From positions 62,001 through 126,000 of the forward strand of contig NZ_LT703003.1 of NCBI RefSeq assembly GCF_900149695.1: DNA of 64,000 bases. The letters run 5' to 3'. Within the stretch, counting starts at the first letter, position 1. Each line of letters starts with the position of its first letter. The DNA is from Anderseniella sp. Alg231-50 (GTDB lineage: Bacteria > Pseudomonadota > Alphaproteobacteria > Rhizobiales > Aestuariivirgaceae). Below, piece after piece: positions 42,404-51,693 of the stretch. The translations under genes were made by a program, and so were the position numbers. The notes below the pieces were generated by a model that worked only from the letters and a program-made list of their open reading frames with translations, had not been told where the DNA came from and did not search any database.

Positions 42404-43459
42404 ATGTCACAAGCTAGCGTTTTAAATTCCTTCAACCTGCCCCAGATCAAGCCGCCCGGTGCCCAACTTGACGGCCAGATTGCCCATGCCATCGACAGCA
42501 AGACCAAACCGCCCGGCTCCCTTGGACGCATCGAGGTGCTGGCTGCGCAAATTGCCCGGGTCCAGCAGACCCTCACCCCGGTCATGGACACTTGTTCGCT
42601 GACCATATTCGCAGCCGATCATGGTATCGCGAAGGCAGGCGTATCGGCATTTCCGCAGGAAGTGTCGCGCCAGATGGTGCTGAACTTTCTGGCCGGCGGG
42701 GCCGCTGCCAACGTGTTTGCCAACACGCAAGCCATTGGTGTGCGGGTGGTAGACGCAGGGCTCGCCGGCGAACCACTGTCGCATGACAAGCTGGTTTCAC
42801 GGTGCGTCGCACCCGGAACAGCCAGTTTTCTAGATGGCCCAGCCATGACAAACGAACAGTTGGCTGAATGCCTCGAGCACGGCGTGGAACTGGGTCAATC
42901 CGCGGCGGGCGACGCGGTCGCATTTGGAGAGATGGGCATTGCCAACACATCAGCGGCAGCCATGCTGGCCCACAAACTCAGCGGCAAACCGGTTGCGGAT
43001 TTCGTGGGCCGCGGGACAGGCGTTGATGATGCCGGGCTTAACCGCAAGCTGGAAATTCTGGCGGCAGCCTCAGCGCGCACGCCGGACAATCTGTGCGCCA
43101 CTGACGTGATGGCGGAATATGGCGGTTTTGAAATTGACATGTTGGCCGGCGCCATGCTGGGTGCAGCCGCGACCGGGCGCGTCGTCGTCGTGGACGGCAC
43201 CATTGCGACAGCCGCCGCTATGGCCGCGGTGCACCTCAAGCCGGAGGTGCGCGATTACCTGGTGTTTTCCCATGCCTCAGGCGACGCAGGACACAGCGCC
43301 ATGATCGCCGCCCTCGATGTGCGGCCGCTGCTCGACCTGGATTTGCGCCTGGGTGAAGGCACCGGGGCATTGCTCGCATGGCCCCTGCTCAGATGTGCTG
43401 CCGCCATGTTGTGCGATATGGCCAGTTTCGAAAGCGCCGGAGTATCCGGTAAGGCATGA
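42404..43459 (+). CDS. cobT: Nicotinate-nucleotide-dimethylbenzimidazole phosphoribosyltransferase
   Basis: The 351-residue enzyme makes alpha-ribazole phosphate for the lower ligand of cobalamin. Family motifs are seen: TKPPGSLGRIE near residue 36, AADHGIAKAGVSAFP, MGIANTSAAAM and the catalytic Glu in LGEGTGA near residue 320. It starts at ATG 42404 and overlaps cobS by 4 bases. No B12-riboswitch-like consensus was found in the 179-base upstream region. Confidence 0.95.
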   Translation: MSQASVLNSFNLPQIKPPGAQLDGQIAHAIDSKTKPPGSLGRIEVLAAQIARVQQTLTPVMDTCSLTIFAADHGIAKAGVSAFPQEVSRQMVLNFLAGGAAANVFANTQAIGVRVVDAGLAGEPLSHDKLVSRCVAPGTASFLDGPAMTNEQLAECLEHGVELGQSAAGDAVAFGEMGIANTSAAAMLAHKLSGKPVADFVGRGTGVDDAGLNRKLEILAAASARTPDNLCATDVMAEYGGFEIDMLAGAMLGAAATGRVVVVDGTIATAAAMAAVHLKPEVRDYLVFSHASGDAGHSAMIAALDVRPLLDLDLRLGEGTGALLAWPLLRCAAAMLCDMASFESAGVSGKA

Positions 43460-44229
43460 ACGACAGTTTCCGCAACCAGCTCTCGACTTTCGCGATCGCG
43501 CTGCAGTTCATGACGCGCCTGCCCGGGCTCGGCGCAACCGGCTGGACCAGGGATCGCGAGCGCGCCTCGGTCGGATATTATGCGGCATCCGGCGTCGTTG
43601 TCGGGATTATTGCCGCACTTGTGTACTGGCCGGCCAGCCAGTTGTTGCCGCCGCTGCTCGCCAGCCTGTTTGCAGTTGCCGCCGCCATCATGATCACCGG
43701 CGCGCTGCATGAAGACGGACTGGCGGATATCTGCGACGGCATTGGCGGCGGGCAGACCCGCGACAAGGCCCTGGCGATCATGAAGGACAGCCGCATCGGA
43801 GCCTATGGCACGCTTGGCCTGATGGTATTTGTGGGCGCCAAGGTCATCGCGCTGTCCAGTCTGCCTGCCGGGATGGCCGTAGCGGCCCTTGTGGGTGCCC
43901 ATGCGACAAGCCGTGCAGCCATTCTCGGTATCCTGGCTACAGCGCACTATGCGCGGGCAGAAGGCGGCACGGCCAGCACCGTCGCAACAAAACCGGCGCT
44001 GGAAAGCTGGGCCGTCACCGGCGTGACGCTGGTGCTGGTTGTCGTTGCCTGCCTGCTCATCATGCCGTTCGGCGCAACCCTGAGTGCGTTCGCCGGAGCC
44101 GCAATTCTCGCACTCGCCATGCGGCAAGTCTTCATGCGCAAACTTGGCGGGTATACGGGCGACTGTCTCGGTGCGGTACAGCAGGCCGGCGAGCTTGGTT
44201 TTTACCTGGGACTTGCAGCATGGGTCTAG
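43456..44229 (+). CDS. cobS: Adenosylcobinamide-GDP ribazoletransferase (cobalamin synthase)
   Basis: The 257-residue inner-membrane enzyme joins adenosylcobinamide-GDP to alpha-ribazole (phosphate). It has about six to seven hydrophobic segments and the signature LHEDGLADICDGIGGG near residue 80 with the metal-binding acidic residues. ATGA overlap with cobT and a 10-base overlap with the phosphatase gene show a tight operon. Confidence 0.95.
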   Translation: MNDSFRNQLSTFAIALQFMTRLPGLGATGWTRDRERASVGYYAASGVVVGIIAALVYWPASQLLPPLLASLFAVAAAIMITGALHEDGLADICDGIGGGQTRDKALAIMKDSRIGAYGTLGLMVFVGAKVIALSSLPAGMAVAALVGAHATSRAAILGILATAHYARAEGGTASTVATKPALESWAVTGVTLVLVVVACLLIMPFGATLSAFAGAAILALAMRQVFMRKLGGYTGDCLGAVQQAGELGFYLGLAAWV

Positions 44230-44771
44230 TTTTGCTGCGCCATACCAAACCGGACATTGCAGACGGTACCTGCTACGGCTCCACCGACCTGAAGCCGGGT
44301 GCCAATTTCGCCATGGAAGCCGAAGCCGTCCTGCAGGCTCTGCCATGGAAAGCCGATCAGATCCTGTCCAGCCCGCTTGTCCGATGCGCCCAACTGGCCG
44401 ACCGCATAAGCACCTCGCACAGTACTCAACCGTCATTTCATGATGGCCTGAAAGAGATGGATTTCGGGGTATGGGAGGGATTGCGCTGGGACAATGTGCC
44501 GATCGACGAGTTGAACCAGTGGGCCAACGACCTGCTGCATGCCCGGCCCCACGGCGGGGAAAGCGTGCACCAGATGCAGCAGCGCGCGCTGGCGGTGTTG
44601 GAGGCCCATGGCGCCTGGCGGGCCGACACGGCTACCCTGGTTGTCACCCACGCAGGGGTTATTCGTGCCGTGCTCGATCATGCCGGCGTGCGCGACGCCT
44701 GGGTCACCCAGACGCCGTATGGCGGCGGCTGGATGTTATCGGCGGACAAATCCGTGACGGCGCTGGGCTAA
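44220..44771 (+). CDS. cobC: Histidine phosphatase, probable alpha-ribazole phosphatase
   Basis: The 183-residue phosphoglycerate-mutase-like enzyme has LLRHTKP at residue 4 (catalytic His in RH), the SSPLVRCAQLAD segment, acidic MDFGVWEG and VVTHAGVIRAV with the second catalytic His. In the cobT-cobS operon it should dephosphorylate alpha-ribazole phosphate or cobalamin phosphate. The last 4 bases overlap the convergent aldehyde dehydrogenase gene. Confidence 0.9.
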   Translation: MGLVLLRHTKPDIADGTCYGSTDLKPGANFAMEAEAVLQALPWKADQILSSPLVRCAQLADRISTSHSTQPSFHDGLKEMDFGVWEGLRWDNVPIDELNQWANDLLHARPHGGESVHQMQQRALAVLEAHGAWRADTATLVVTHAGVIRAVLDHAGVRDAWVTQTPYGGGWMLSADKSVTALG

Positions 44772-46216
44772 GCGGCGCTTTCGTCCCAGCCGCTGATGGC
44801 CTTGACTTCGAGGAAGTCTTCCAGGCCCCAATCGCCGCCTTCACGGCCATTGCCCGACATTTTGTAGCCGCCGAACGGGCTGCCGCCGGGGCGCTGGGCG
44901 CCGTTCAGCAACACCATGCCTGCACGCAGTTCGCGGGCCACTTTCTGAGCCCGCGCCTGATCACCGGACTGCACGTAGGCCGCCAGGCCATACTGGGTGT
45001 CGTTGGCAATCTCGACAGCTTCCGCTTCGGTTTCAAACGGGATCATGGTCAGAACCGGACCGAAAATCTCTTCCCGGGCGATTGCCATGTCATTGTTGAC
45101 GTCGGCAAACACGGTCGGGCGCACGAAGTAACCACGGTTGAAGCCGTCCGGGCGGCCCGTGCCGCCGGCCACCAGTTTGGCGCCTTCGTCGATGCCTTTC
45201 TGGATCAGCGTCTGCACCTTGTCGAACTGCATTTGCGAAATCAGCGGGCCGATATGATTGCCCTCTTCCGCCGGATCGCCGACCTTGCAGTTTTTCGCAG
45301 TTTCAGCGGCAATTTCCACGGCACTGTCATAAACCGAACGCTCCACCAGCATGCGGGTCGGGGCATTGCACGACTGGCCGGTGTTGTTGAAGCAGTGCAA
45401 GGTTCCGCGTTTGACGGCCTTCGGGATATCTGCGTCGGCAAAAACGATATTGGGTGACTTTCCGCCGAGTTCCAGGGTTACCCGCTTGACGGTTTCAGCA
45501 GCCGCCTTTTGCACGGCGATGCCGGCGCGCGTAGAGCCGGTAAACGACATCATGTCGATATCGGGATGGCGCGACATGGCTTCACCCACGGTCGGCCCGT
45601 CACCATTGACCAGGTTGAAGACACCTGCCGGGAAGCCTGCCTCATGCATGATTTCGGCAAATATGATGCCGGACATGGGCGAAATTTCAGAAGGTTTCAG
45701 GATGACCGTGCAACCGGCGGCGACAGCGGGAACCACTTTGAGGCAGATCTGGTTCATCGGCCAGTTCCACGGCGTGATCAGGCCACACACGCCAATCGGC
45801 TCATGGGCAATGTGCTCGGTCGGCACTTTTTCACTCAACGGCGCGTCAAACTCGAAATTCTTGAGCGTGCGGATAAATGACTTGATATGCCCCCAGCCGG
45901 CGCCTGCCTGTTGCTGCGTGGACATGGTGATCGGGGCACCCACCTCGCTGGAAATAATCTTGGCCATATCACCGGACCGCTTTTCGTAAACCGCCAGCAG
46001 TTTTTCCAGATACTCCAGGCGTTCTTCGCGGCTGGTCCTGCTCCAGGTCTTGAACGCTGTGCGGGCAGCGGCAACAGCTGCATCAACATCTGCAGCGGAA
46101 CCCAGCGAGATCGTTGCAAATGCGGTCTCGTCTGCCGGGTTGATCACTTCCAGATCCTGCGCCTTGGCAGGGGCAACCCATTTTCCGTCAATATAGAAAT
46201 CTGTCTTGCGAAGCAT
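44768..46216 (-). CDS. Aldehyde dehydrogenase
   Basis: The 482-residue NAD(P)-dependent enzyme has the nucleotide loop TPWNWPM, catalytic Glu in LELGGKS, SFTGSTRAG and catalytic Cys in NNTGQSCNAP. The C-terminus PFGGYKMSGNGREGG is typical. It is only distantly similar to the PuuC-like enzyme at 22,128. No substrate-defining neighbour is evident, and it lies alone between the cobalamin operon and a glycosyltransferase-like gene. It probably detoxifies or oxidises an aliphatic or aromatic aldehyde. Confidence 0.9.
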   Translation of the reverse strand: MLRKTDFYIDGKWVAPAKAQDLEVINPADETAFATISLGSAADVDAAVAAARTAFKTWSRTSREERLEYLEKLLAVYEKRSGDMAKIISSEVGAPITMSTQQQAGAGWGHIKSFIRTLKNFEFDAPLSEKVPTEHIAHEPIGVCGLITPWNWPMNQICLKVVPAVAAGCTVILKPSEISPMSGIIFAEIMHEAGFPAGVFNLVNGDGPTVGEAMSRHPDIDMMSFTGSTRAGIAVQKAAAETVKRVTLELGGKSPNIVFADADIPKAVKRGTLHCFNNTGQSCNAPTRMLVERSVYDSAVEIAAETAKNCKVGDPAEEGNHIGPLISQMQFDKVQTLIQKGIDEGAKLVAGGTGRPDGFNRGYFVRPTVFADVNNDMAIAREEIFGPVLTMIPFETEAEAVEIANDTQYGLAAYVQSGDQARAQKVARELRAGMVLLNGAQRPGGSPFGGYKMSGNGREGGDWGLEDFLEVKAISGWDESAA

Positions 46217-46395
46217 TTGAAACTTACCTCTTGAGCGTTGTTGAATGCATCAGGAATTCACCATGCCACACAATTAGCTGTGCAGGTGCAGGCTTACAAG
46301 CCCCCAGGCTTCATTGCTGTCATGCAATTTCCTGCACGAACCGCCAGCGCGCTGGGGCGGTTGCAGCCATGTCGCAGCCATGGAGCAGGCCTGTC

Positions 46396-47385
46396 CTATG
46401 CGTGTCCGACCATGTAAATGCGCGCCAGTTTCAACCAGTGGATCAGGCCTGCAAATGGCTGCGATTTTCCGACCGAGCGGTCCTGGCTGACCACCATTGA
46501 GGTATCGGCAAGTACATTGTAGCGTTTGTGGACATGATCCAGCAATTCCGCCTGGCGATCATACATGTGCACAACGGGACACGGTTTACCGTCTCGCATC
46601 CTGATTTTTCCGTCCGGATCGATCACCATGTCCGTCTCCCGGTAGACATTGGCCACGAACTCATGGTTCGGCACCACCTTGCAAAGCCCTGCCATGCGCG
46701 AATGGGCAATCAGGTTGGTCGAGATATTGTCGAGGCCGGTTGTGTGCTTGGTCCATTCATGGGTGGTAAGCGCGATATTCAACTTGGCCCGGCACATTCG
46801 TTCAATGCCCGCAGGTGTTCCTGCAATCACCCCGCCGTTCACGATCGGCTTGCCTTTCAGGCTCTGCCGCAAGGTTCCGGGCAACATGGCCCAGGCCCAT
46901 CGGCCGTTGGTGTTGGCCAGGGTCCAGCTAGAGGTGTCGTTGTTTTCGGCGAAAACGGTCAGGTCGTTTTGCGACAGTCCGTCAAACGGATCAGCCTGAA
47001 ACACCACATCACGGCTGTCCACAAGTAGTAGCTGATCGATACCCTGCGGAAGATCTTTCAGGATCTCAAGATAGTATTCGAGCCTGGCCAGTGCCGGATA
47101 GGGCCGGTAACCGGTGGTTTCGCTTACCGGATAGACGGTGACGTTCTGATCCGCAAAAATCTGTTCGAAGCCACTGTCGGCATGAGCGGCAATAACAAGG
47201 TGAGCGTCAGAATGCTCACGCAGTGATTCAACCAGAGGTTTCAATAAATTAGCCGGGTAACCAGTCGCGACCGTAATGATGCACTGACCGGTTTTCCGAC
47301 GCTTCCAGATCACTTTACCGCCTGCAGGATCAGAAATCCGCGCCACCCATTGCGCGAAGCCATCAGACGTGCCCAGCTCAGACAT
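46396..47385 (-). CDS. Putative GT-A-type glycosyltransferase-like protein
   Basis: The 329-residue soluble protein opens with ITVATGYPANLLKPLVESL and has LLLVDSRDVVFQADPF near residue 136, a DxD-like metal site seen in nucleotide-sugar transferases. Next is VNGGVIAGTPAGIERM, as in families that track acceptor positions. The C-terminal CPVVHMYDR may supply a metal His. I cannot name the donor or acceptor. GGGGAGAGG precedes ATG 47385. The gene stands alone, with 178 bases to the upstream edge of the aldehyde dehydrogenase gene. Confidence 0.6.
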   Translation of the reverse strand: MSELGTSDGFAQWVARISDPAGGKVIWKRRKTGQCIITVATGYPANLLKPLVESLREHSDAHLVIAAHADSGFEQIFADQNVTVYPVSETTGYRPYPALARLEYYLEILKDLPQGIDQLLLVDSRDVVFQADPFDGLSQNDLTVFAENNDTSSWTLANTNGRWAWAMLPGTLRQSLKGKPIVNGGVIAGTPAGIERMCRAKLNIALTTHEWTKHTTGLDNISTNLIAHSRMAGLCKVVPNHEFVANVYRETDMVIDPDGKIRMRDGKPCPVVHMYDRQAELLDHVHKRYNVLADTSMVVSQDRSVGKSQPFAGLIHWLKLARIYMVGHA

Positions 47386-47550
47386 CAAGCCTCTCCCCGC
47401 GCTCCCCCCGTCTGCAACAACATACAACTTCTAGATTGGCAGCGCCGGACAAGTCAATGTCTAGCACAATTCGCGGCCTCTCAAATCCACTTGACAAGTG
47501 ACCCGTGAACACCCTGAATTCCGCATGTTGCCATTCGCCGGAGGTTTGCC

Positions 47551-48426
47551 ATGCCAGCCAGCTTGTCTTCATCACAAATCGCCACCTACCACAGTGATGG
47601 TTTTCTGTTTCCCGTCGATGTCATGCCGGCGAGTAAAGCCGGGGTTTTTCGATCTGACATTGAAACCCTGGAGACGACTTATCCGGATGGGGCACTGCCG
47701 CAGCCGATCTCACAGTACTTTCGCGTCGGCGCACACGTAGTGGTTCCGCTCATGGCCGAGATTGCAAAGACCCCGGCCGTGCTGGACGCTGTCGAATCGA
47801 TCCTGGGGCCTGACCTGCTTGTCTGGTCCTGCGAGCTGTTCATCAAGGAGCCAAACACCAGCAAAGTCGTATCCTGGCATCAGGATCTCACTTACTGGGG
47901 GATGGGCGAAACCGATGATCAATTGACCGCCTGGATCGCCCTGTCGCCGGCAACACCCCAGTCCGGCTGCATGAAATTCGTGGCCGGTTCACACAACAAC
48001 CGCATCGTGGAGCACCGCGACACGTTTCACGAAGACAATCTTTTGTCGCGCGGCCAGGAAATCGCGGTGGAGGTCGACGAAGCGTCGGCGACCAACATTG
48101 TCCTGCAGCCCGGCCAGATGTCCCTGCACCATGGCCGCATGTTTCACGCATCAGGCCCGAACAGCTCTGATGACAGGCGCATCGGATGCGCTATCCGGTA
48201 TGTAACTCCTGGCGTGAAACAACTGGTGGCGGAAAGAGACTATGCCATGCTGGTGCGCGGTTGCGATACCGAGCGCAACTGGATCAATGTCGCAGCACCG
48301 TCTGAGCCATTTGGCGATGATGCGATGGCGCTCTATTCACGAATTCGCCGCGATCAGTCGGTTGCACTTGCGCAAGGCGCGGCACAGCAGGTCGGCCTGT
48401 ATGCCGATACAGCAGACAGGATGTAG
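47551..48426 (+). CDS. PhyH-family Fe(II)/2-oxoglutarate dioxygenase, PhnY-like
   Basis: The 291-residue cytoplasmic dioxygenase has the iron facial triad: His and Asp of SWHQDLTYWGM and the distal His in GRMFHASGPN. An Arg in DRRIGCAIRY could bind 2-oxoglutarate. Its gene is 6 bases upstream of an HD-domain gene. That is the layout of phosphonate-oxidising PhnY and PhnZ, where the dioxygenase hydroxylates the carbon next to phosphorus. Other PhyH substrates such as ectoine or short amines cannot be excluded. Confidence 0.85.
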   Translation: MPASLSSSQIATYHSDGFLFPVDVMPASKAGVFRSDIETLETTYPDGALPQPISQYFRVGAHVVVPLMAEIAKTPAVLDAVESILGPDLLVWSCELFIKEPNTSKVVSWHQDLTYWGMGETDDQLTAWIALSPATPQSGCMKFVAGSHNNRIVEHRDTFHEDNLLSRGQEIAVEVDEASATNIVLQPGQMSLHHGRMFHASGPNSSDDRRIGCAIRYVTPGVKQLVAERDYAMLVRGCDTERNWINVAAPSEPFGDDAMALYSRIRRDQSVALAQGAAQQVGLYADTADRM

Positions 48427-48432
48427 ATTGTC

Positions 48433-49071
48433 ATGAATGAACAGACACCAACCGTAAAATTCACGGAAATGAAGCACGGCACCCGCGATGAATATCTGAT
48501 GCTGCGGGAAAAGGAACAGGCGCACGTAAAACTGACGCCTGACCGCATTTTGAAAGCCCTGCGCGATCAGGAAGACGAGACCATTGAGGGCTACAAGATC
48601 ACCCGGCTTGAACATGGCCTGCAGTCTGCCACGCGGGCATGGCGCGACGGCGCCGACATTGACTGGGTCGTAGGCGCTGTCCTGCACGACATCGGCGACG
48701 GGCTGGCGCCGCAAAACCATGACGAGTTCGCCGCAGCAATCGTGCGCCCGTTCCTCAGGGAGGAAGTGACCTGGTGCGTGCATCATCACGGGGCGTTCCA
48801 GATGGTGTACTACGCGCACCACTATGATTGGAACCAGTTTGAGCGGGACAAGTTCGCCGGTGAACCCTATTTCCAGTCATGTGTTGATTTCTGTGAGTTC
48901 TGGGATCAATCAAGCTTTGATCCTGACTATGACACACTGCCGCTGGAGTTCTTCGAGCCCATGATCAGGGAAGTGTTCGCCCGCCACCCTTATGCCGAAG
49001 CCACCGTGCAAGCCGGCACCAAGAGCCCGCTGCGCGATGAGGCCGTGGCGGCCGAGCGGGCCGCTGCCTGA
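48433..49071 (+). CDS. HD-domain oxygenase-like protein, PhnZ-like
   Basis: The 212-residue protein carries a full HD-type metal set: His61 in LEHGLQ, His85-Asp86 in LHDIGDG, His96 in QNHDEFA, His117-119 in CVHHHG and Asp158 in CEFWDQS. The pattern LEHGLQ...LHDIG matches the di-iron oxygenase branch (PhnZ, TmpB), not phosphohydrolases. With the coupled dioxygenase it would oxidatively cleave a carbon-phosphorus bond and release phosphate. This is inference from pairing and motifs. Its end is 4 bases from the convergent old yellow enzyme gene. Confidence 0.83.
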   Translation: MNEQTPTVKFTEMKHGTRDEYLMLREKEQAHVKLTPDRILKALRDQEDETIEGYKITRLEHGLQSATRAWRDGADIDWVVGAVLHDIGDGLAPQNHDEFAAAIVRPFLREEVTWCVHHHGAFQMVYYAHHYDWNQFERDKFAGEPYFQSCVDFCEFWDQSSFDPDYDTLPLEFFEPMIREVFARHPYAEATVQAGTKSPLRDEAVAAERAAA

Positions 49072-49075
49072 CCGG

Positions 49076-50215
49076 TCATCGCAGGCCAAGTTTGCCTAAC
49101 AGCCGATCGCGGCGCTCAAGCCACCAGCCGGCCTCCACCGGCCAATGCTGGTAGCCGGCATCTGTCTCAAGCGTTGCCCTGGCCCGCAACGGCCAGTTGG
49201 GATCAGCCAGCACTTCACGTGCCAGGGCGACCATGTCGGCTGAACCCTCCGCAACGATCCGCTCCGCCGTCTCAGGGTTCCAGATGAAACCGACAGCCAT
49301 TGCGGCCATGTCCGCTTCAGTCCTGATCCGAGCGGCAAACGGTGTCTGAAACGCTTCGCCGAGCTGCATGCGGCGGGGCCGCTCGCGACCGCCAATGCCA
49401 CCACTGGAACAATCGATCATGTCGACACCACAGGATTTCAATGCCTTGGCCAATTCCACCGTATCTTCAGCCTCCCAGCCGCCATCCACCCAGTCGGTGC
49501 ATGACAAGCGGAATATCAGCGGCAGGTCATCCGGCAGGTTTGCCCGGATGGATTGTGCAACTTCGGTGGCAAACCGCATCCTGTTGCTGCGCGACCCGCC
49601 ATATCCGTCGCTGCGCTGATTGGAGACCGGCGAATAGAACTGGTGCACCAGGAACCCATGCGCGGCATAGACTTCGATCACCTTGAATCCGGCCGTAACG
49701 GACCGCCCTGCCGCGGTTCCGAAAGCCGCCACCACATCTGCTATGTCGGCTACCGACATTTCTTCCGGCACCGGCCAGCCGTCCGCGTAAACAAGAGGCG
49801 ACGGAGCAATCGCTGACCAGGGCGCCTCATCGCGCAAAGATATGTCTTCGTCCATGACCGGTGTTTCGCCATGCCACGGGCGTCGCTCCGATGCCTTTCT
49901 GCCGGCATGGGCAAGCTGGATACCCGGCACGGCCCCTTCCGCCTCCAGAAACCTGTTGATACGGGTAAGCTCGGTAATCTGCGCATCATCCCACAAGCCC
50001 AGATCGCCGGGTGTGCGCCTGCCGCGTGCCTCAACCGCCGTTGCTTCGCAGAACACCAGTCCTGCTCCACCCAGCGCAAACCGGCCCAGATGCACCATGT
50101 GCCAGTCATTTGCGAAACCGTCTTTCGAACGGTACTGGCTCATCGGTGAGATGGCGACGCGGTTCTTGAAGGTCTGCCCGCGCAGGGTGAACGGGCTGAA
50201 CAGGTGCGATGTCAT
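49076..50215 (-). CDS. Old yellow enzyme family NADH:flavin oxidoreductase, YqjM-like
   Basis: The 379-residue FMN enzyme begins SHLFSPFTLRGQTFKNRVAISPMSQY (residues 3-28) like the thermophilic-like OYE class. It has LAHAGRK and the substrate-binding segment VYAAHGFLVHQF. In most homologues the first residue of that pair is His; here it is Tyr and only the second His is kept. It probably reduces activated alkenes such as enones. It is convergent with the HD-domain gene and divergent from the ArgE-like gene. Confidence 0.9.
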   Translation of the reverse strand: MTSHLFSPFTLRGQTFKNRVAISPMSQYRSKDGFANDWHMVHLGRFALGGAGLVFCEATAVEARGRRTPGDLGLWDDAQITELTRINRFLEAEGAVPGIQLAHAGRKASERRPWHGETPVMDEDISLRDEAPWSAIAPSPLVYADGWPVPEEMSVADIADVVAAFGTAAGRSVTAGFKVIEVYAAHGFLVHQFYSPVSNQRSDGYGGSRSNRMRFATEVAQSIRANLPDDLPLIFRLSCTDWVDGGWEAEDTVELAKALKSCGVDMIDCSSGGIGGRERPRRMQLGEAFQTPFAARIRTEADMAAMAVGFIWNPETAERIVAEGSADMVALAREVLADPNWPLRARATLETDAGYQHWPVEAGWWLERRDRLLGKLGLR

Positions 50216-50358
50216 GAATTGTCAATCTGATGAAATTGGCGCCAAAGGATGGAAATCCGTCCTAACACAAACGACCACCTGCCTCCATGCGTCAGGCGAT
50301 CAGTAATGTGTGATGATCCTCTTTGCCGATGATCGGCCCCATGCTAGCAATGCTGACC

Positions 50359-51519
50359 ATGACACAAAGCATTACCCACCTTGAAAAACTCGTCTCCTTC
50401 AACACTGTCAGCCGGGACTCCAACCTGGCACTGATCGACCATGTCAGCGAACTGCTGCAGCCTTTAGGGTTTCGTATCCAGCTGGCCCCGTCGGAAGACG
50501 GCCGGAAAGCAAACCTTTATGCCTCGATCGGCCCTGAGGACGTGTCCGGGGTTGTTCTGTCCGGTCACACGGACGTGGTGCCGGTGGAAGGCCAGGCCTG
50601 GTCATCCGACCCGTTTGTCATGCGCTCGGACAAGGGCATGCTGTATGGCCGCGGCACAGCCGACATGAAAGGTTTCATTGCATGCTGCATCGCCATGGCG
50701 CCGCGCGCTGCCCAACTCAAGGACAAACTGTCGGCGCCGATACATTTTGCATTTTCCTATGACGAGGAAATCGGCTGTGTCGGCGTGCGCCGCCTGATCG
50801 ACATGCTGGAGCCGGTATCACCAAAACCACGGTGCTGCATAATCGGTGAACCGACGCTGATGCAGGTGGTCACCGCCCACAAGGGCAAGGCCGGCGAGCG
50901 GGTCAGCTGTACCGGCCTTGAAGCTCACTCGAGCCTGGCACCGACTGCTATCAATGCCGTTCACCTGGCCATTGACCTGATCAATGAAATCAGGCGGCTG
51001 CAGGCGGAGATTGCCGAGACCGGCACCAGGGATGGCGACTATGACGTTGCCTACACCACCCTTCACGCCGGCAACCTGCACGGTGGCGAAACCCTCAATA
51101 TCGTGCCCAACCTGGCGAAGTTCGAGTATGAAATCCGCCACCTGCCGGCCGATGACCCGCAAACCCTGATAGACCGCATTCACGCGAAGGCCGATGAGCT
51201 TGTCAGCGAAGCACGCAAGGTGTTCCCCGGCGCCGACATCAGCTTTGCCCCCGGCACAGCCTATCCCGCACTGGACACCGCGCCGGATGCAGAAGTGGTC
51301 AATTACGTGAAATCACTGACTGGCGGAAACTCCACCGGCAAGATCGCCTTCGGCACCGAAGGCGGGCTGTTTCAGACCCGGCTCGGCATTCCGACTGTCG
51401 TATGCGGTCCAGGCTCCATCGGCGTTGCCCACAAGCCGGATGAATACATAGCGGAAACCGAAATGGCGGCGTGTGACAGGATGCTGGAAAAACTGCTGGA
51501 AGATCTGACCGGAACCTGA
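50359..51519 (+). CDS. argE: M20-family deacetylase, acetylornithine deacetylase type
   Basis: The 386-residue zinc enzyme has LVSFNTVSRDSN at the N-terminus, metal site His in LSGHTDVVPV, Asp in GRGTADMKGF, the catalytic Glu pair in SYDEEIGC, Glu in CIIGEPT and a late His in VAHKPDEY. This is the ArgE pattern, hydrolysing N-acetylornithine in arginine synthesis. I use ATG 50359 because earlier ATGs add an unlike leader. Related N-acyl amino acid deacylases are possible because the gene is not in an arginine cluster. Confidence 0.85.
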   Translation: MTQSITHLEKLVSFNTVSRDSNLALIDHVSELLQPLGFRIQLAPSEDGRKANLYASIGPEDVSGVVLSGHTDVVPVEGQAWSSDPFVMRSDKGMLYGRGTADMKGFIACCIAMAPRAAQLKDKLSAPIHFAFSYDEEIGCVGVRRLIDMLEPVSPKPRCCIIGEPTLMQVVTAHKGKAGERVSCTGLEAHSSLAPTAINAVHLAIDLINEIRRLQAEIAETGTRDGDYDVAYTTLHAGNLHGGETLNIVPNLAKFEYEIRHLPADDPQTLIDRIHAKADELVSEARKVFPGADISFAPGTAYPALDTAPDAEVVNYVKSLTGGNSTGKIAFGTEGGLFQTRLGIPTVVCGPGSIGVAHKPDEYIAETEMAACDRMLEKLLEDLTGT

Positions 51520-51693
51520 TCTGGAACGGTATCGTTTCGAAAACCTTAAATTTGTGTATCATATTGAAACACATAGGTGAATCAGACCCGTTACGCCGGA
51601 TTACCGCCGCATTATCTCCCTGCAATTTTCACATTCTGGGGGGACGCTTGTTTCCAAGACGGCTTTATCAACTGCCCGAAAGGGAGGTTAGTC

